From the NCBI GenBank assembly GCA_964603685.1, contig CAZRWF010000002.1:1-64000 (forward strand): DNA of 64,000 bases, read 5' to 3'. Numbering within the stretch: the first letter of the stretch is position 1; each line of letters starts with the position of its first letter. The stretch comes from UBA8401 sp964603685. Its GTDB lineage: Bacteria; Bacteroidota; Ignavibacteria; UBA10030; UBA8401. A program made the translations under genes and the position numbers. Below, piece after piece: positions 15,689 to 24,670 of this stretch. Below the pieces are notes generated by a model. The model had not been told where the DNA came from, made no database searches, and saw nothing but the letters and a program-made list of their open reading frames with translations.

Positions 15689-17806
15689 TTAATTCTGCTG
15701 TTCGGGAGCCGGTTCTTTTTTCTCCGGCGTCATCAATGCCTTGCGGCTCAGGTTCATCCTTCCTTTTTCATCGATCTCCAGAAGTTTTACCTCGAACGTA
15801 TCGCCTACTTTCACGACATCGGTCACTTTCGCGACGCGTTTCGTATCAAGCTGGGAAATGTGGATCAGTCCTTCTTTTCCCGGCATGATTTCCGCGAATG
15901 CGCCGAAATCCATGATCCGTTTCACCGTTGCCTTATAGATTTTTCCCGGTTCGGGAACGGCAGTGATCGCGTTGATCAGCGCAAGCGCTTTGTCGCTCTG
16001 TTCCTGCGATGTTGCGGCGATTTGGATCGTACCGTCATCCTCGATGTTGATGGATGAGGCGCCGGAATCCGCAACGATGCTGCGGATCATTTTTCCGCCG
16101 GGTCCGATCACCGCACCGATCAAGTCGGTCGGTATTTTGATGGTTGTGAAGCGCGGTGCATATTGGCTGAGCGACGCTTTCGGTTGTGCGATCGCCGCGT
16201 TCATTTTTTCCAGCTTATGCAGACGGCCGGCTTTTGCCTGTTCCAACGCCGTGGCCATCAATTCCAGGGTGATGCCTTGGATTTTGATGTCCATTTGAAA
16301 TGCGGTAATTCCGTCCGTTGTACCGGCGACTTTAAAATCCATATCGCCCAGATGGTCTTCGTCACCGAGAATATCGCTGAGGATCGCCACACGATCCCCT
16401 TCTTTGACCAATCCCATCGCAATACCGGCACATGCTTTTTTCAGCGGCACGCCTGCATCGAACAACGCCAGCGAACCGGCGCAGACCGTTGCCATGGAGG
16501 ACGATCCGTTCGACTCCAGAATATCGGAAACGATCCGGATGGTGTACGGGAATTCTTTTTCATCGCCGACAAGATTTTTTAACGCCCGTTCCGCAAGATT
16601 GCCGTGGCCGATCTCGCGGCGACCGGTGGTTCCCAGGCGGCCGACTTCTCCGACCGAGAACGGCGGGAAGTTGTAATGCAGCATGAACCGGCGCGGTTTT
16701 GCTTCAATTAATCCGTCCGTATTTTGTTCGTCATCTTTTGTTCCGAGCGTCACGGTCGTGAGAGACTGCGTTTCGCCGCGGGTAAAGAGCGCGGAACCGT
16801 GGGCGCGCGGAAGCACGGCGGTCTCGATGGTGATCTGCCGGATATCGGCGAGTCCGCGGCCGTCCAGCCGTTTTTTCTTGCCGAGAATCATTTCGCGCAT
16901 CTCGGTTTTTTCGATATCATGGATAATCTCTTTAATCACCGGTTCTTGTTCCGGGAATTTTTCCTTCAGCGTTTCGAGCGTTTCGGTGACGATCGCCGTT
17001 CGCCGGTCTGCCCGCTCTTCCTTAGCGGAAACGGTATTCGCGGCTTCGCGAATCCGCACTTCGGCGAGGGATTTCACTTCGGACAATAACGCCGCATCGT
17101 ACGATTTCGGCGTGACAACGCGTTTCGGCTTTTTCACTTCGGCGGCGAATTCAATCTGCAACTGGCAGATCTTTTTAATCGCATCGTGACCGAAGGACAA
17201 AGCGGCGAGCATATCTTTTTCGGAAATTTCGCGGGATTCCCCTTCCACCATCAAAATGGAACTGAGCGTACCGGCAACCGTGACATCCATGTCGCTCTTT
17301 TCCAGTTCCGCAAAGGTCGGATTGAGCAGGAATTGACCGTTCACGCGGCCGACGCGGACTTCCGCAATCGGTCCGTCGAACGGAGAATCCGAGATCATCA
17401 ACGCCGCCGATGCGGCGCACGCGCCGAGCACGTCGGCATCGTTCTGCTGGTCGGAGGAATAGACGGTGACCACGATCTGCGTATCGCAATGGTAATTATC
17501 GGGGAACATCGGCCGGATCGGACGATCGATCAGCCGTGCGGAGAGGATCTCCTTATCCGACGGCCGGCCTTCCCGTTTTAAATACCCGCCGGGGATTTTT
17601 CCGGCGGCGGACATTTTTTCCCTGAACTCCACTTGCAGCGGGAAATAATCCAATCCTTCTTTCGGTTGTTTCGTCGCGACGACGGTCGCGAGGACCATCG
17701 TGTCGGCGTATCGGATCATCACCGCACCGTCTGCCTGTTTGGCAAAGCGGCCGGTTTCGAATTCCAACGTGTAATTTCCGATCTGAACACTCTTTTTTAC
17801 TATCAT
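15689..17806 (-). CDS. pnp: Polyribonucleotide nucleotidyltransferase
   Basis: 705 residues: two RNase PH-like core domains (about 1-225 and 300-540) joined by a helical domain, then a KH domain (about 555-610, with VIGPGGKMIRSI) and an S1 domain (about 620-690, with GAFAEIMPGKEGLIHIS). It degrades RNA 3' to 5' phosphorolytically and acts in the degradosome. The second-core stretches EILESNGSSSMATVCAGSLAL and DILGDEDHLGDMDFKVAGT are the phosphate/active-site elements. It follows rpsO after 44 bases, the rpsO-pnp order found in most bacteria. Confidence 0.96.
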   Translation of the reverse strand: MIVKKSVQIGNYTLEFETGRFAKQADGAVMIRYADTMVLATVVATKQPKEGLDYFPLQVEFREKMSAAGKIPGGYLKREGRPSDKEILSARLIDRPIRPMFPDNYHCDTQIVVTVYSSDQQNDADVLGACAASAALMISDSPFDGPIAEVRVGRVNGQFLLNPTFAELEKSDMDVTVAGTLSSILMVEGESREISEKDMLAALSFGHDAIKKICQLQIEFAAEVKKPKRVVTPKSYDAALLSEVKSLAEVRIREAANTVSAKEERADRRTAIVTETLETLKEKFPEQEPVIKEIIHDIEKTEMREMILGKKKRLDGRGLADIRQITIETAVLPRAHGSALFTRGETQSLTTVTLGTKDDEQNTDGLIEAKPRRFMLHYNFPPFSVGEVGRLGTTGRREIGHGNLAERALKNLVGDEKEFPYTIRIVSDILESNGSSSMATVCAGSLALFDAGVPLKKACAGIAMGLVKEGDRVAILSDILGDEDHLGDMDFKVAGTTDGITAFQMDIKIQGITLELMATALEQAKAGRLHKLEKMNAAIAQPKASLSQYAPRFTTIKIPTDLIGAVIGPGGKMIRSIVADSGASSINIEDDGTIQIAATSQEQSDKALALINAITAVPEPGKIYKATVKRIMDFGAFAEIMPGKEGLIHISQLDTKRVAKVTDVVKVGDTFEVKLLEIDEKGRMNLSRKALMTPEKKEPAPEQQN

Positions 17807-17850
17807 AATATTGTCTTCTTTTCTGATTGCGATGGTACGATGAATGGAGC

Positions 17851-18120
17851 TTATTTGCGAATATTCAATTCGCCGATGATTTTGCGGTACCGTTCGATAT
17901 CTTTTTTCATGAGATAATCGAGCAGCCGGCGGCGTTTTCCCACCATGCGGAGCAGGCCGACGCGGGAGTGATTGTCCTTTTTGAATTTTTCAAAATGCGC
18001 GGACAATGAGTTGATGTTTGCCGTCAAGATCGCGATCTGCACTTCCGGCAGGCCGGTGTCGTTCGGTCCTTTTCCGTATTTCTTGACGAATTCGTTCTTT
18101 TGTTCCTTGGTGATTGCCAT
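17851..18120 (-). CDS. rpsO: Ribosomal protein S15
   Basis: An 89-residue S15 with the standard GPNDTGLPEVQIAILT segment, the HFEKFKKDNHSRVGLL helix and the C-terminal RRRLLDYL. It binds 16S rRNA early in 30S assembly. Located 9 bases after ribF and upstream of pnp. In many bacteria S15 represses its own mRNA through the leader; the 9-base gap to ribF leaves no room for a private leader here, so any control would act inside the ribF end. Confidence 0.97.
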   Translation of the reverse strand: MAITKEQKNEFVKKYGKGPNDTGLPEVQIAILTANINSLSAHFEKFKKDNHSRVGLLRMVGKRRRLLDYLMKKDIERYRKIIGELNIRK

Positions 18121-18129
18121 TGTAACTCC

Positions 18130-19080
18130 TTATGAAGATATGTGTTTGTATTGTTCTAACAATTGTTGGATCGTAATTTTGTCGTGATCGATCTCCCGGA
18201 CGAGCGCATCCACGGAATCGAATTTTTTTTCATCGCGGGTCCGCTCAATGCACCGCACCGTGATCGTTTCATCGTATATGTCGTCGTCGAAGCGGAAAAT
18301 ATTCACTTCGATCGTCCGGTCCTGAAAATCGCCGAAGGTCGGATTATGTCCGATGCTCATCATCCCCCCGTACCACGTCCCTCGCACTTTGGTTTCCACC
18401 GCGTAGATGCCGATCGACGGGACGATTTTATTCGGGAGATCGAGACGGATGTTCGCCGTCGGGTAACCGATCTGTTTGCCCCTTCCGAATCCCCGTACCA
18501 CCATCCCGGAAAACTGATATTCATATCCCAACATCGTATTGGCCAAACCGATTCTACCGTTGATCAGTGCCGTTCGCACAGCGGAACTGCTGATGACCAC
18601 GTCATCCACGCTCATCATCGCCACCGCTTCCACCGAAAAGTTGTTCAATTTTCCCAACTCCACGGTCTGATTCACCCCTCCCTCTCTGTCCCGCCCGAAT
18701 TGGTGGTTAAATCCTTCCACCACTTCCGATACTCCCACGCCGTTGATGATATACGACGAATAAAATTCCCGAAACGAAAGACGTGAGAACTCATAGGTAA
18801 AGGGGATGACAAAAACAACGTCAACACCCAACCGTTCAATGAGTTGCATCTTTTCATCGAACGTAGAAAGTAACTGTACGTCTTTTGTTCCCTTCGATAC
18901 CACTTCCCGGGGATGCGGATCGAACGTCACGACGACACTGCGGCCGCCGTTGTGACGCGATTTCTCCACGATCTGTCGGATGATGGCACGATGCGCTCGA
19001 TGAACTCCATCAAACATCCCGATACTGACGTACGATCGTTTATCGTATGTAATTTCCTGTAACGATCGGGCGATAATCAT
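18130..19080 (-). CDS. ribF: Bifunctional riboflavin kinase/FMN adenylyltransferase
   Basis: 316 residues. The N-terminal nucleotidyltransferase (about 1-180) shows SIGMFDGVHRAHRAII and VVTFDPHPREV; the C-terminal flavokinase (about 185-310) shows GRGKQIGYPTANI and GIYAVETKVRG. It phosphorylates riboflavin to FMN and adenylates FMN to FAD. It lies between truB (4-base overlap) and rpsO, a common arrangement in which flavin activation is embedded in the translation operon; ribD and ribE sit separately at the far end of this window. Confidence 0.95.
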   Translation of the reverse strand: MIIARSLQEITYDKRSYVSIGMFDGVHRAHRAIIRQIVEKSRHNGGRSVVVTFDPHPREVVSKGTKDVQLLSTFDEKMQLIERLGVDVVFVIPFTYEFSRLSFREFYSSYIINGVGVSEVVEGFNHQFGRDREGGVNQTVELGKLNNFSVEAVAMMSVDDVVISSSAVRTALINGRIGLANTMLGYEYQFSGMVVRGFGRGKQIGYPTANIRLDLPNKIVPSIGIYAVETKVRGTWYGGMMSIGHNPTFGDFQDRTIEVNIFRFDDDIYDETITVRCIERTRDEKKFDSVDALVREIDHDKITIQQLLEQYKHISS

Positions 19081-19799
19081 GAAAATTCCGCGGTTGCAGG
19101 GATTATTTTTCGTTGCAGCTCATGAATCCGCTCGATCGGCAATGCATCCCGCAAAAAAAATTCGCCGATCCTCGTTCTGCATAATTGCAGAAGATACGCC
19201 CCGCATCCGAGTTGCTGTCCGACATCGTCCGCCAAAGAACGGATATAGGTCCCTTTGGAACAAACGACCCGGAATTCGATCAGCGGCGGTCGGAATGAAA
19301 CAAGTTCAAATTCCTTGATAAACACTTCCCGCCGCTCCCGTTCTATCACTTTTCCTTTTCGAGCGTCTTTGTACAAACGCCGCCCGTTCTTTTTGATCGC
19401 GGAATACATCGGCGGAAGCTGTAATTGTTTTCCCAGAAACGATGTAAACACCCGCTCTACATCGGTTTGACCAACCGCGCTAAAATCTTTTCTTTCAAAG
19501 ACTTCCGTTTCTACATCAAAACTTTTTGTAGCGGCGCCGATCTCCATTGTACCGGTATACTCTTTTTCCCAACCGATAAATTGGTCGATCTGTTTGGTCA
19601 TTTTCCCGGAGCACAGGATCAGCAAACCGGTCGCTTTAGGATCGAGTGTTCCGGCATGGCCCAGTTTTTTGATGTCGAACATCGATCTGATCCGGGCAAC
19701 AATGTCAAAGGAAGTCCAATCGATCGGTTTGTCGACAAGAATGATCTCCCCTTCCTCAAAGTTCAGACGCTCTTTTTCCCCCGCATGCCGGAATATCAT
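19077..19799 (-). CDS. truB: tRNA pseudouridine(55) synthase TruB
   Basis: A 240-residue TruB. The catalytic box is GHAGTLDPKATGLLILCSGKMTK near residues 47-69, with the catalytic Asp in TLDP; DKPIDWTSF precedes it, and the CSKGTYIRSLADDVGQQLG motif is near residue 185. It modifies U55 of the T-loop of tRNAs. It is a little short at the C-terminus, apparently lacking a separate PUA domain, as in other Bacteroidota-type TruB proteins. It overlaps rbfA and ribF by 4 bases each. Confidence 0.95.
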   Translation of the reverse strand: MIFRHAGEKERLNFEEGEIILVDKPIDWTSFDIVARIRSMFDIKKLGHAGTLDPKATGLLILCSGKMTKQIDQFIGWEKEYTGTMEIGAATKSFDVETEVFERKDFSAVGQTDVERVFTSFLGKQLQLPPMYSAIKKNGRRLYKDARKGKVIERERREVFIKEFELVSFRPPLIEFRVVCSKGTYIRSLADDVGQQLGCGAYLLQLCRTRIGEFFLRDALPIERIHELQRKIIPATAEFS

Positions 19800-20155
19800 T
19801 CGGTCTTCTTATCGTCCTTGTGGATCTGTTTGATCAAATTTTCGATATGCATCGCATTGTCCAGCGACGTATCATGGCGAAATTCGATCACCGGGACAAA
19901 TTTGAGGTTGATTCTCGCTCCCAATTCCGCCCGGTAATGGCCTTTGTTTTTTTCAATCTGGGCCATCGTTTTTTCCTGTTTTTCTTTCGTCCCCATGATG
20001 CTCACGAACACCCGCGCCGTCCGAAGATCGGGCGTGACCCGCGTTTCGGTGACGGTCGTAAATCCGAATTCGGTGCTTCCGCTGAATGCGCGGCTGAGCA
20101 TCGTTCCGAGTTCTTCACGAATGAGCGAGGCGACACGTTCTGTTCGAATGGACAT
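19796..20155 (-). CDS. rbfA: Ribosome-binding factor A
   Basis: A 119-residue RbfA, a KH-type protein that binds the 30S subunit near helix 1 of 16S rRNA and helps its maturation. Visible features are SIRTERVASLIREELGTML at the start, the VTETRVTPDLRTARVFVSI strand pair and the C-terminal LKFVPVIEFRHDTSLD, which are typical. A lysine/glutamate-rich end follows. Its start codon shares one base with the infB stop, and its end overlaps truB. Confidence 0.95.
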   Translation of the reverse strand: MSIRTERVASLIREELGTMLSRAFSGSTEFGFTTVTETRVTPDLRTARVFVSIMGTKEKQEKTMAQIEKNKGHYRAELGARINLKFVPVIEFRHDTSLDNAMHIENLIKQIHKDDKKTE

Positions 20156-22776
20156 TAGATCAGCTTCCGTTTCGTTTCGACGGTTTTAAATGCCTCGATG
20201 ATATCCCCGACTTTCACATCGTTGAAATTTTCGAGACCGATACCGCACTCGAATCCCTTGTCCACTTCTTTGACGTCGTCTTTGAACCGCTTTAAGGAGG
20301 CCAATCCGCCGGTGAACACCGTCATACCGTCGCGCACCAACCGCACACGGCTGTTGCGCGTGATCTTGCCGTCCAATACCGAACATCCGGCAATCACGCC
20401 GACTTTCGATACTTTGAACGTATCGCGGACTTCCACGGTCGCTACGACTTCTTCGGTTAACGTCGGCGCCAACAATCCTTCCAAAGCGTTTTTGATTTCG
20501 TTGATGGCGTCATAAATGATGCTGTAGAGGCGGATTTCCACATTTTCCGTTTCTGCCAATCGCCGCGCATTCAAATTCGGCCGGACATGGAATCCGACGA
20601 TGAGAGCGCGCGACGCTGCGGCAAGAACGACATCGGATTCGGAAATCGCACCGACCCCTTTGTGGATGACGCGGATTTTCACTTCTTCAGTGGAGAGTTT
20701 CATCAAAGAATCTGCCAATGCTTCCACCGATCCGTCCACGTCGCCCTTCACGACAATGGACAACTCGCGCACTTGATGGCCTGCCTGGATTTGCTGCGAA
20801 ATATCGTCCAGCGTAACCATTCGCACCTGCCGGAAATCCTGCTCGCGTTTTAATTGCTGACGCTTCATGCTGATCTCGCGGGAGATCCGATCCGACTCGA
20901 CGGCAATGAACTGATCACCGGCGGCGGGAATACCGTCGAACCCGAGAATCTGCACCGGTGTGGAAGGAGGCGCGGTCTCGACTTTTCTTCCTCGTTCGTC
21001 GAACATCGCTTTCACTTTACCGCTGTATATGCCGCAGATAAACGGATCACCGATGCGCAGCGTCCCTTTTTGCACCAGCACGGTTCCGATCGTTCCTTTG
21101 CCTTTGTCCACCTGCGACTCAACGACGGCACCGCGTGCCAACCGGTCCGGATTCGCCTTGAGGTCGAGCACTTCCGCTTCCAGAAGAATTTTTTCCAACA
21201 GCAGATCCATGTTCTTTCCCGATTTTGCGGAGACTTCCACGGATTGATATTTTCCGCCCCATTCTTCCACCAGCACTCCGCGGTCGGACAATTGCTGACG
21301 GATCCTGTCGGGATTTGCTTCCGGTTTATCGATCTTGTTGATGGCAATGATAATCGGAACATTCGCCGCTTTCGCGTGATTGATCGCTTCGATTGTTTGC
21401 GGCATCACATTGTCTTCCGCCGCGACGACCAGAACGACGATGTCCGTTACCTGCGCACCGCGAGCGCGCATTGCCGTAAACGCTTCGTGACCCGGTGTGT
21501 CGAGGAAAGCGATATGTTTTCCGCTCGGCAGCATCACTTCGTATGCGCCGATATGTTGCGTGATGCCGCCGGATTCGCCGGCCACAACGTTGGCATTCCG
21601 GATATAATCGAGCATGGAGGTTTTACCATGATCGACATGTCCCATAATCGTCACGACAGGCGGTCGCGGACGTAATTTTTCCGGCGGATCGGGTATATCT
21701 TCCAGAACGTCCACCGTGAATTCGGATTCGAAGTCCACTTGTTTGCCGTATTCATCGGCAAGAAGGATGATCGTATCCTTGTCCAACCGTTGATTGATGG
21801 AGACCATCATTCCGAGTCCCATCGATTTCGCAATCACATCGGCCGGACTGACCTTCATTAAATTGGCCATTTCGCCGACCGTGACGAATTCCGTTACGCG
21901 GATCTTATTTGCATCGAGCGCTTTCGCTTCATCGAGCAATGCCTGTTCTTCTTCGCGTTCCCGTTTCCGTTTTTTCCGGTGGGCGGCGCGGCTGCTGATC
22001 ACCGTTTCCGCATCGTCTAATTCTGCGAGGGTCCGTTTGATCGTTTCGTCGACTTGTCCCTGGTCGATTTCATACGGACGCAACTTTCCTTTTTTCTTCT
22101 TTTTCCCCTTGGCGTCCGATTCGCTCTCCGTCTCGGGGGATTTCGTCTCGCTGCTTCCGGCGATTTTTTTCTTCTTTTTCTTCTTTTTCTTGATGTCGTC
22201 AGACTCGGACGAACCGGTCACGACGGAGCCGTCCTTCGTTGTTCGTTCGAGTTTTTTGGCCGGTTTCGGTTTTGCGAGTTCGATTTTTCCTTTTACCGTT
22301 AATCCCTTCATTTGGGATCCGCGGTTCGCCCGTAACGTTTCCAGAGGCGAGTGCGAGCGTTCCTCTTCCGTTTTGGGTTCCGCCACCTCGGCTTCCGGCG
22401 TTTGCAGCGATTTGATGACAACGGTTTCCGCCGGCGGTACGGCGGCGGGAGCATCGGCTGTCGGAACAAGTGCCGGTTCGACCGTCGACGGTTTTTTCTC
22501 TTCGGCTTCTTCTTCTTCTTCCTTCAACTTGCTTTCCGTGGCCCGTCGCCGGGTTTCTTTCATTTCGGCGATCTTCCGCTGATGCCGTTCGGCCGTATCC
22601 TTCTCCTTTTTAAAGTGAGAATTGATATCCCGCAACATCTCATCATCCACCGAGGACATGAGATTTTTGACCTGTTTGTATCCTTTTTTGTTCAAAAAGG
22701 CGACGACATCGGTGAAACTGATGTTCAGATCTTTGGCGACATCTTTGACTTTAACTTTTTTTGCTGCTTCGGACAT
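20155..22776 (-). CDS. infB: Translation initiation factor IF-2
   Basis: 873 residues. An N-terminal IF2_N motif (KVKDVAKDLNISFTDVVAFLNKKGYK, about 9-35) is followed by a charged low-complexity linker to about residue 285, including nine consecutive lysines at 196-204. A second IF2_N-like segment (KIRVTEFVTVGEMANLMKVSPADVI, about 291-315) precedes the G domain, with G1 GHVDHGKT at 379-386, DTPGHEAF and NKID. The C-terminal half has the two beta-barrel domains and the linker helix that bind fMet-tRNA. It delivers initiator tRNA to the 30S subunit. It lies 26 bases after nusA. Confidence 0.96.
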   Translation of the reverse strand: MSEAAKKVKVKDVAKDLNISFTDVVAFLNKKGYKQVKNLMSSVDDEMLRDINSHFKKEKDTAERHQRKIAEMKETRRRATESKLKEEEEEAEEKKPSTVEPALVPTADAPAAVPPAETVVIKSLQTPEAEVAEPKTEEERSHSPLETLRANRGSQMKGLTVKGKIELAKPKPAKKLERTTKDGSVVTGSSESDDIKKKKKKKKKIAGSSETKSPETESESDAKGKKKKKGKLRPYEIDQGQVDETIKRTLAELDDAETVISSRAAHRKKRKREREEEQALLDEAKALDANKIRVTEFVTVGEMANLMKVSPADVIAKSMGLGMMVSINQRLDKDTIILLADEYGKQVDFESEFTVDVLEDIPDPPEKLRPRPPVVTIMGHVDHGKTSMLDYIRNANVVAGESGGITQHIGAYEVMLPSGKHIAFLDTPGHEAFTAMRARGAQVTDIVVLVVAAEDNVMPQTIEAINHAKAANVPIIIAINKIDKPEANPDRIRQQLSDRGVLVEEWGGKYQSVEVSAKSGKNMDLLLEKILLEAEVLDLKANPDRLARGAVVESQVDKGKGTIGTVLVQKGTLRIGDPFICGIYSGKVKAMFDERGRKVETAPPSTPVQILGFDGIPAAGDQFIAVESDRISREISMKRQQLKREQDFRQVRMVTLDDISQQIQAGHQVRELSIVVKGDVDGSVEALADSLMKLSTEEVKIRVIHKGVGAISESDVVLAAASRALIVGFHVRPNLNARRLAETENVEIRLYSIIYDAINEIKNALEGLLAPTLTEEVVATVEVRDTFKVSKVGVIAGCSVLDGKITRNSRVRLVRDGMTVFTGGLASLKRFKDDVKEVDKGFECGIGLENFNDVKVGDIIEAFKTVETKRKLI

Positions 22777-22802
22777 TCGTTTCCTTTTATGGTGGAGCGG
22801 TG

Positions 22803-24089
22803 TTATGACGCCGACTTTTCAGCGGCCGGGGCCGGGGACGGTTCGTCCTCGTCCTCGTCGACTTCCGCTTCTTCGTATTCTTTTTTGATCAGTTCAACAA
22901 TTTCTTTCAACTTTTCCGCATCGGTGCCGATCTCTTCCGTCAGATCGTCGAAATCCGCATCGATAACTTCTTTTGCGGTTTCATATCCTGCTTCGACGAA
23001 TTTGGCATACAGTTCATCGCCCAATTCTTCTTTGAACTCTTCCAGGTCGATGTCGTATTCGCTTCCTTCTTTCACCAATTGGATGTCATAACCGGTCAAT
23101 TTGCTCGCCAGTCGGATGTTTTGCCCTCCTTTGCCGATCGCCATGGAGACTTGCGATTCTTCCACGGTGACGGTCGCTTTCCCCTCTTCTTTATCCAACT
23201 CGATGCTTTTCAATTTTGCCGGAGCCAGTGCGCGGGTGATGAACGTGGCGTGATCGTCGCTGAAGTTGATCACATCGATATTTTCGTTGTTCAGTTCCCG
23301 CACGATGGCATGGATCCGCACCCCTTTCATCCCAACGCAAGCGCCGACGGCATCGATCCGATCGTCGGAGGATTCCACGGCCACTTTCGCCCGTTCGCCC
23401 GGTTCCCGTGCGATGCTTTTGATTTCAATAATGCCGTCATACACTTCCGGAATTTCCAATTCGAACAGCCGCTCCAAAAACCGTGAATCGGTCCGCGAAA
23501 TGACGACAACAGGACTGCTGGTATTTTTCCGTACTTCTTTTACCACGCCGCGCACCGTATCGCCTTTTTTGAATCGTTCCTTCGGGATCTGTTCACTTCG
23601 GGGGAGGAGCAGCTCGTTTTTATTATGCATGATCAACAAGTCGTTGTTCCGGATCTGATACACTTCTCCGACGACGATCTCTCCGATGGAATTGGAGTAT
23701 TCGCTGAAGATAAGTTCCTTTTCGATCTCTTTGATCCGCTGCGTAAAATTCTGTTTGGCGGTAGTGACCAACCGCCGGCCGAATTGTGCCAGCGGAATGA
23801 TTTCGACGTATTCTTCCCCGATTTCCAATTCTTCCCCGGAAAGTTTGCGGGCGGATTCCACATCGATCTGTGTTGCGGGGTTCTCCACGGTCTCCACAAT
23901 CTGGCGCTCGAGATAAATTTCGATATCGCCTTTATCCATGTTCACGACCACATCGAATTTCGCATCCAGTCCGTATTTTTTCCGCACCATCATCCCAAAG
24001 ATGTCCTCGACGATGCCGGCGAGGATATCCTTGTCGATGCTTTTGTCGCGCACCAGGCCGGAAAATGATTCTACGATCTCATGATTCAT
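22803..24089 (-). CDS. nusA: Transcription termination/antitermination protein NusA
   Basis: 428 residues: N-terminal RNA polymerase-binding domain (about 1-130), S1 domain (about 135-200, GEVYQIRNNDLLIM), and two KH domains (about 205-345, with GACVGMKGVRIHAIV and AIGKGGQNIRLASKLTG). A helix-hairpin-helix-like tail with an acidic, proline/alanine-rich end (EDEDEPSPAPA) closes the protein. It modulates pausing and intrinsic termination, which is of interest because a terminator-like hairpin precedes rimP at the head of this operon. The gene follows rimP after 35 bases. Confidence 0.96.
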   Translation of the reverse strand: MNHEIVESFSGLVRDKSIDKDILAGIVEDIFGMMVRKKYGLDAKFDVVVNMDKGDIEIYLERQIVETVENPATQIDVESARKLSGEELEIGEEYVEIIPLAQFGRRLVTTAKQNFTQRIKEIEKELIFSEYSNSIGEIVVGEVYQIRNNDLLIMHNKNELLLPRSEQIPKERFKKGDTVRGVVKEVRKNTSSPVVVISRTDSRFLERLFELEIPEVYDGIIEIKSIAREPGERAKVAVESSDDRIDAVGACVGMKGVRIHAIVRELNNENIDVINFSDDHATFITRALAPAKLKSIELDKEEGKATVTVEESQVSMAIGKGGQNIRLASKLTGYDIQLVKEGSEYDIDLEEFKEELGDELYAKFVEAGYETAKEVIDADFDDLTEEIGTDAEKLKEIVELIKKEYEEAEVDEDEDEPSPAPAAEKSAS

Positions 24090-24124
24090 TGTACTTCTCC
24101 CAAAAATAAACTGCTGTTCTGTTG

Positions 24125-24577
24125 CTAAATAAGCGGCACCACCATTGTTTCCACAATGGATTCGAACGGAATGACGGTCTCCTTTTTGTTCTTTACGACG
24201 GTGATCGAATCCGCGGTCACCTGTTCCAAAATTCCTTCGAGCAAGACTTTTTTCCCTTCACCGGTATATTTCACCGCGCATTTTCGTCCGATGTTCTTCA
24301 CATACTGCCGGTGTAATCGCAACGGACGGTCCAGACCGGGTGAAGAAACATCCAGCCGGTACCGGCCGTCGATTAATTCGTTCGCATCCAGCCATTCGGA
24401 CAACAACCGGCTGATATCGGAACATTGTTCCAGTGTGATCCCGGCATCGGTGTCGACATACACTTCGATCACTTTGCTGGAACGTTCGCCGCGGAAAACG
24501 ACATCCACGACATACGCGCCGATCGGCGCGGTGAATGTCTCCGCAATTTCTCGAATTTTGTCAGGAACGGAAGGCAT
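24125..24577 (-). CDS. rimP: Ribosome maturation factor RimP
   Basis: 150 residues from the ATG at 24577. A longer open frame to 24640 would start inside the terminator-like hairpin and is not preferred. Features are the LxIEVYVDTDAGITLEQCSDISR-type stretch (read as VIEVYVDTDAGIT), the YRLDVSSPGLDRPL motif near residues 72-85, and the C-terminal SH3-like half. RimP binds the free 30S subunit and helps assembly. It heads the rimP-nusA-infB operon, as in most bacteria. Promoter and hairpin immediately upstream suggest attenuation. Confidence 0.93.
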   Translation of the reverse strand: MPSVPDKIREIAETFTAPIGAYVVDVVFRGERSSKVIEVYVDTDAGITLEQCSDISRLLSEWLDANELIDGRYRLDVSSPGLDRPLRLHRQYVKNIGRKCAVKYTGEGKKVLLEGILEQVTADSITVVKNKKETVIPFESIVETMVVPLI

Positions 24578-24589
24578 ACAGTCTCTACC

Positions 24590-24622
24590 AAAAAAAAGTC
24601 CCGCAATAGAGGCGGGACTTTC
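24590..24622 (-). terminator. Terminator-like hairpin in the rimP leader
   Basis: Stem AAAGTCCCGC/GCGGGACTTT with a 7-base loop, followed on the minus strand by eight U residues ending 12 bases before the rimP ATG. It also lies downstream of the preceding gene (stop at 24671), but a good promoter sits between that stop and the hairpin. It could therefore act both as terminator for the large envelope gene and as attenuator for rimP-nusA-infB. Confidence 0.8.
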
Positions 24623-24630
24623 ACTACGAC

Positions 24631-24659
24631 AATATACCACGATTTCAATTGAGTCGCAA
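24631..24659 (-). promoter_or_regulatory. Promoter of the rimP-nusA-infB operon
   Basis: TTGCGA (24654-24659), 17-base spacer, TATATT (24631-24636) on the minus strand. The predicted start near 24624 falls right at the base of the terminator-like hairpin. Confidence 0.6.
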
Positions 24660-24670
24660 GAGATTTATCA

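Noticed and set aside
22160..22200. Simple-sequence repeat (TTTTTCTTC units)
   Set aside because: It is the lysine-rich coding sequence of infB read on the other strand, not a separate repeat.
21794..22582. 262-residue plus-strand open frame opposite infB
   Set aside because: It is the mirror of the lysine/glutamate-rich IF-2 linker, is rich in Ser/Phe as expected from reversed AAG/GAA codons, and has no domain pattern.
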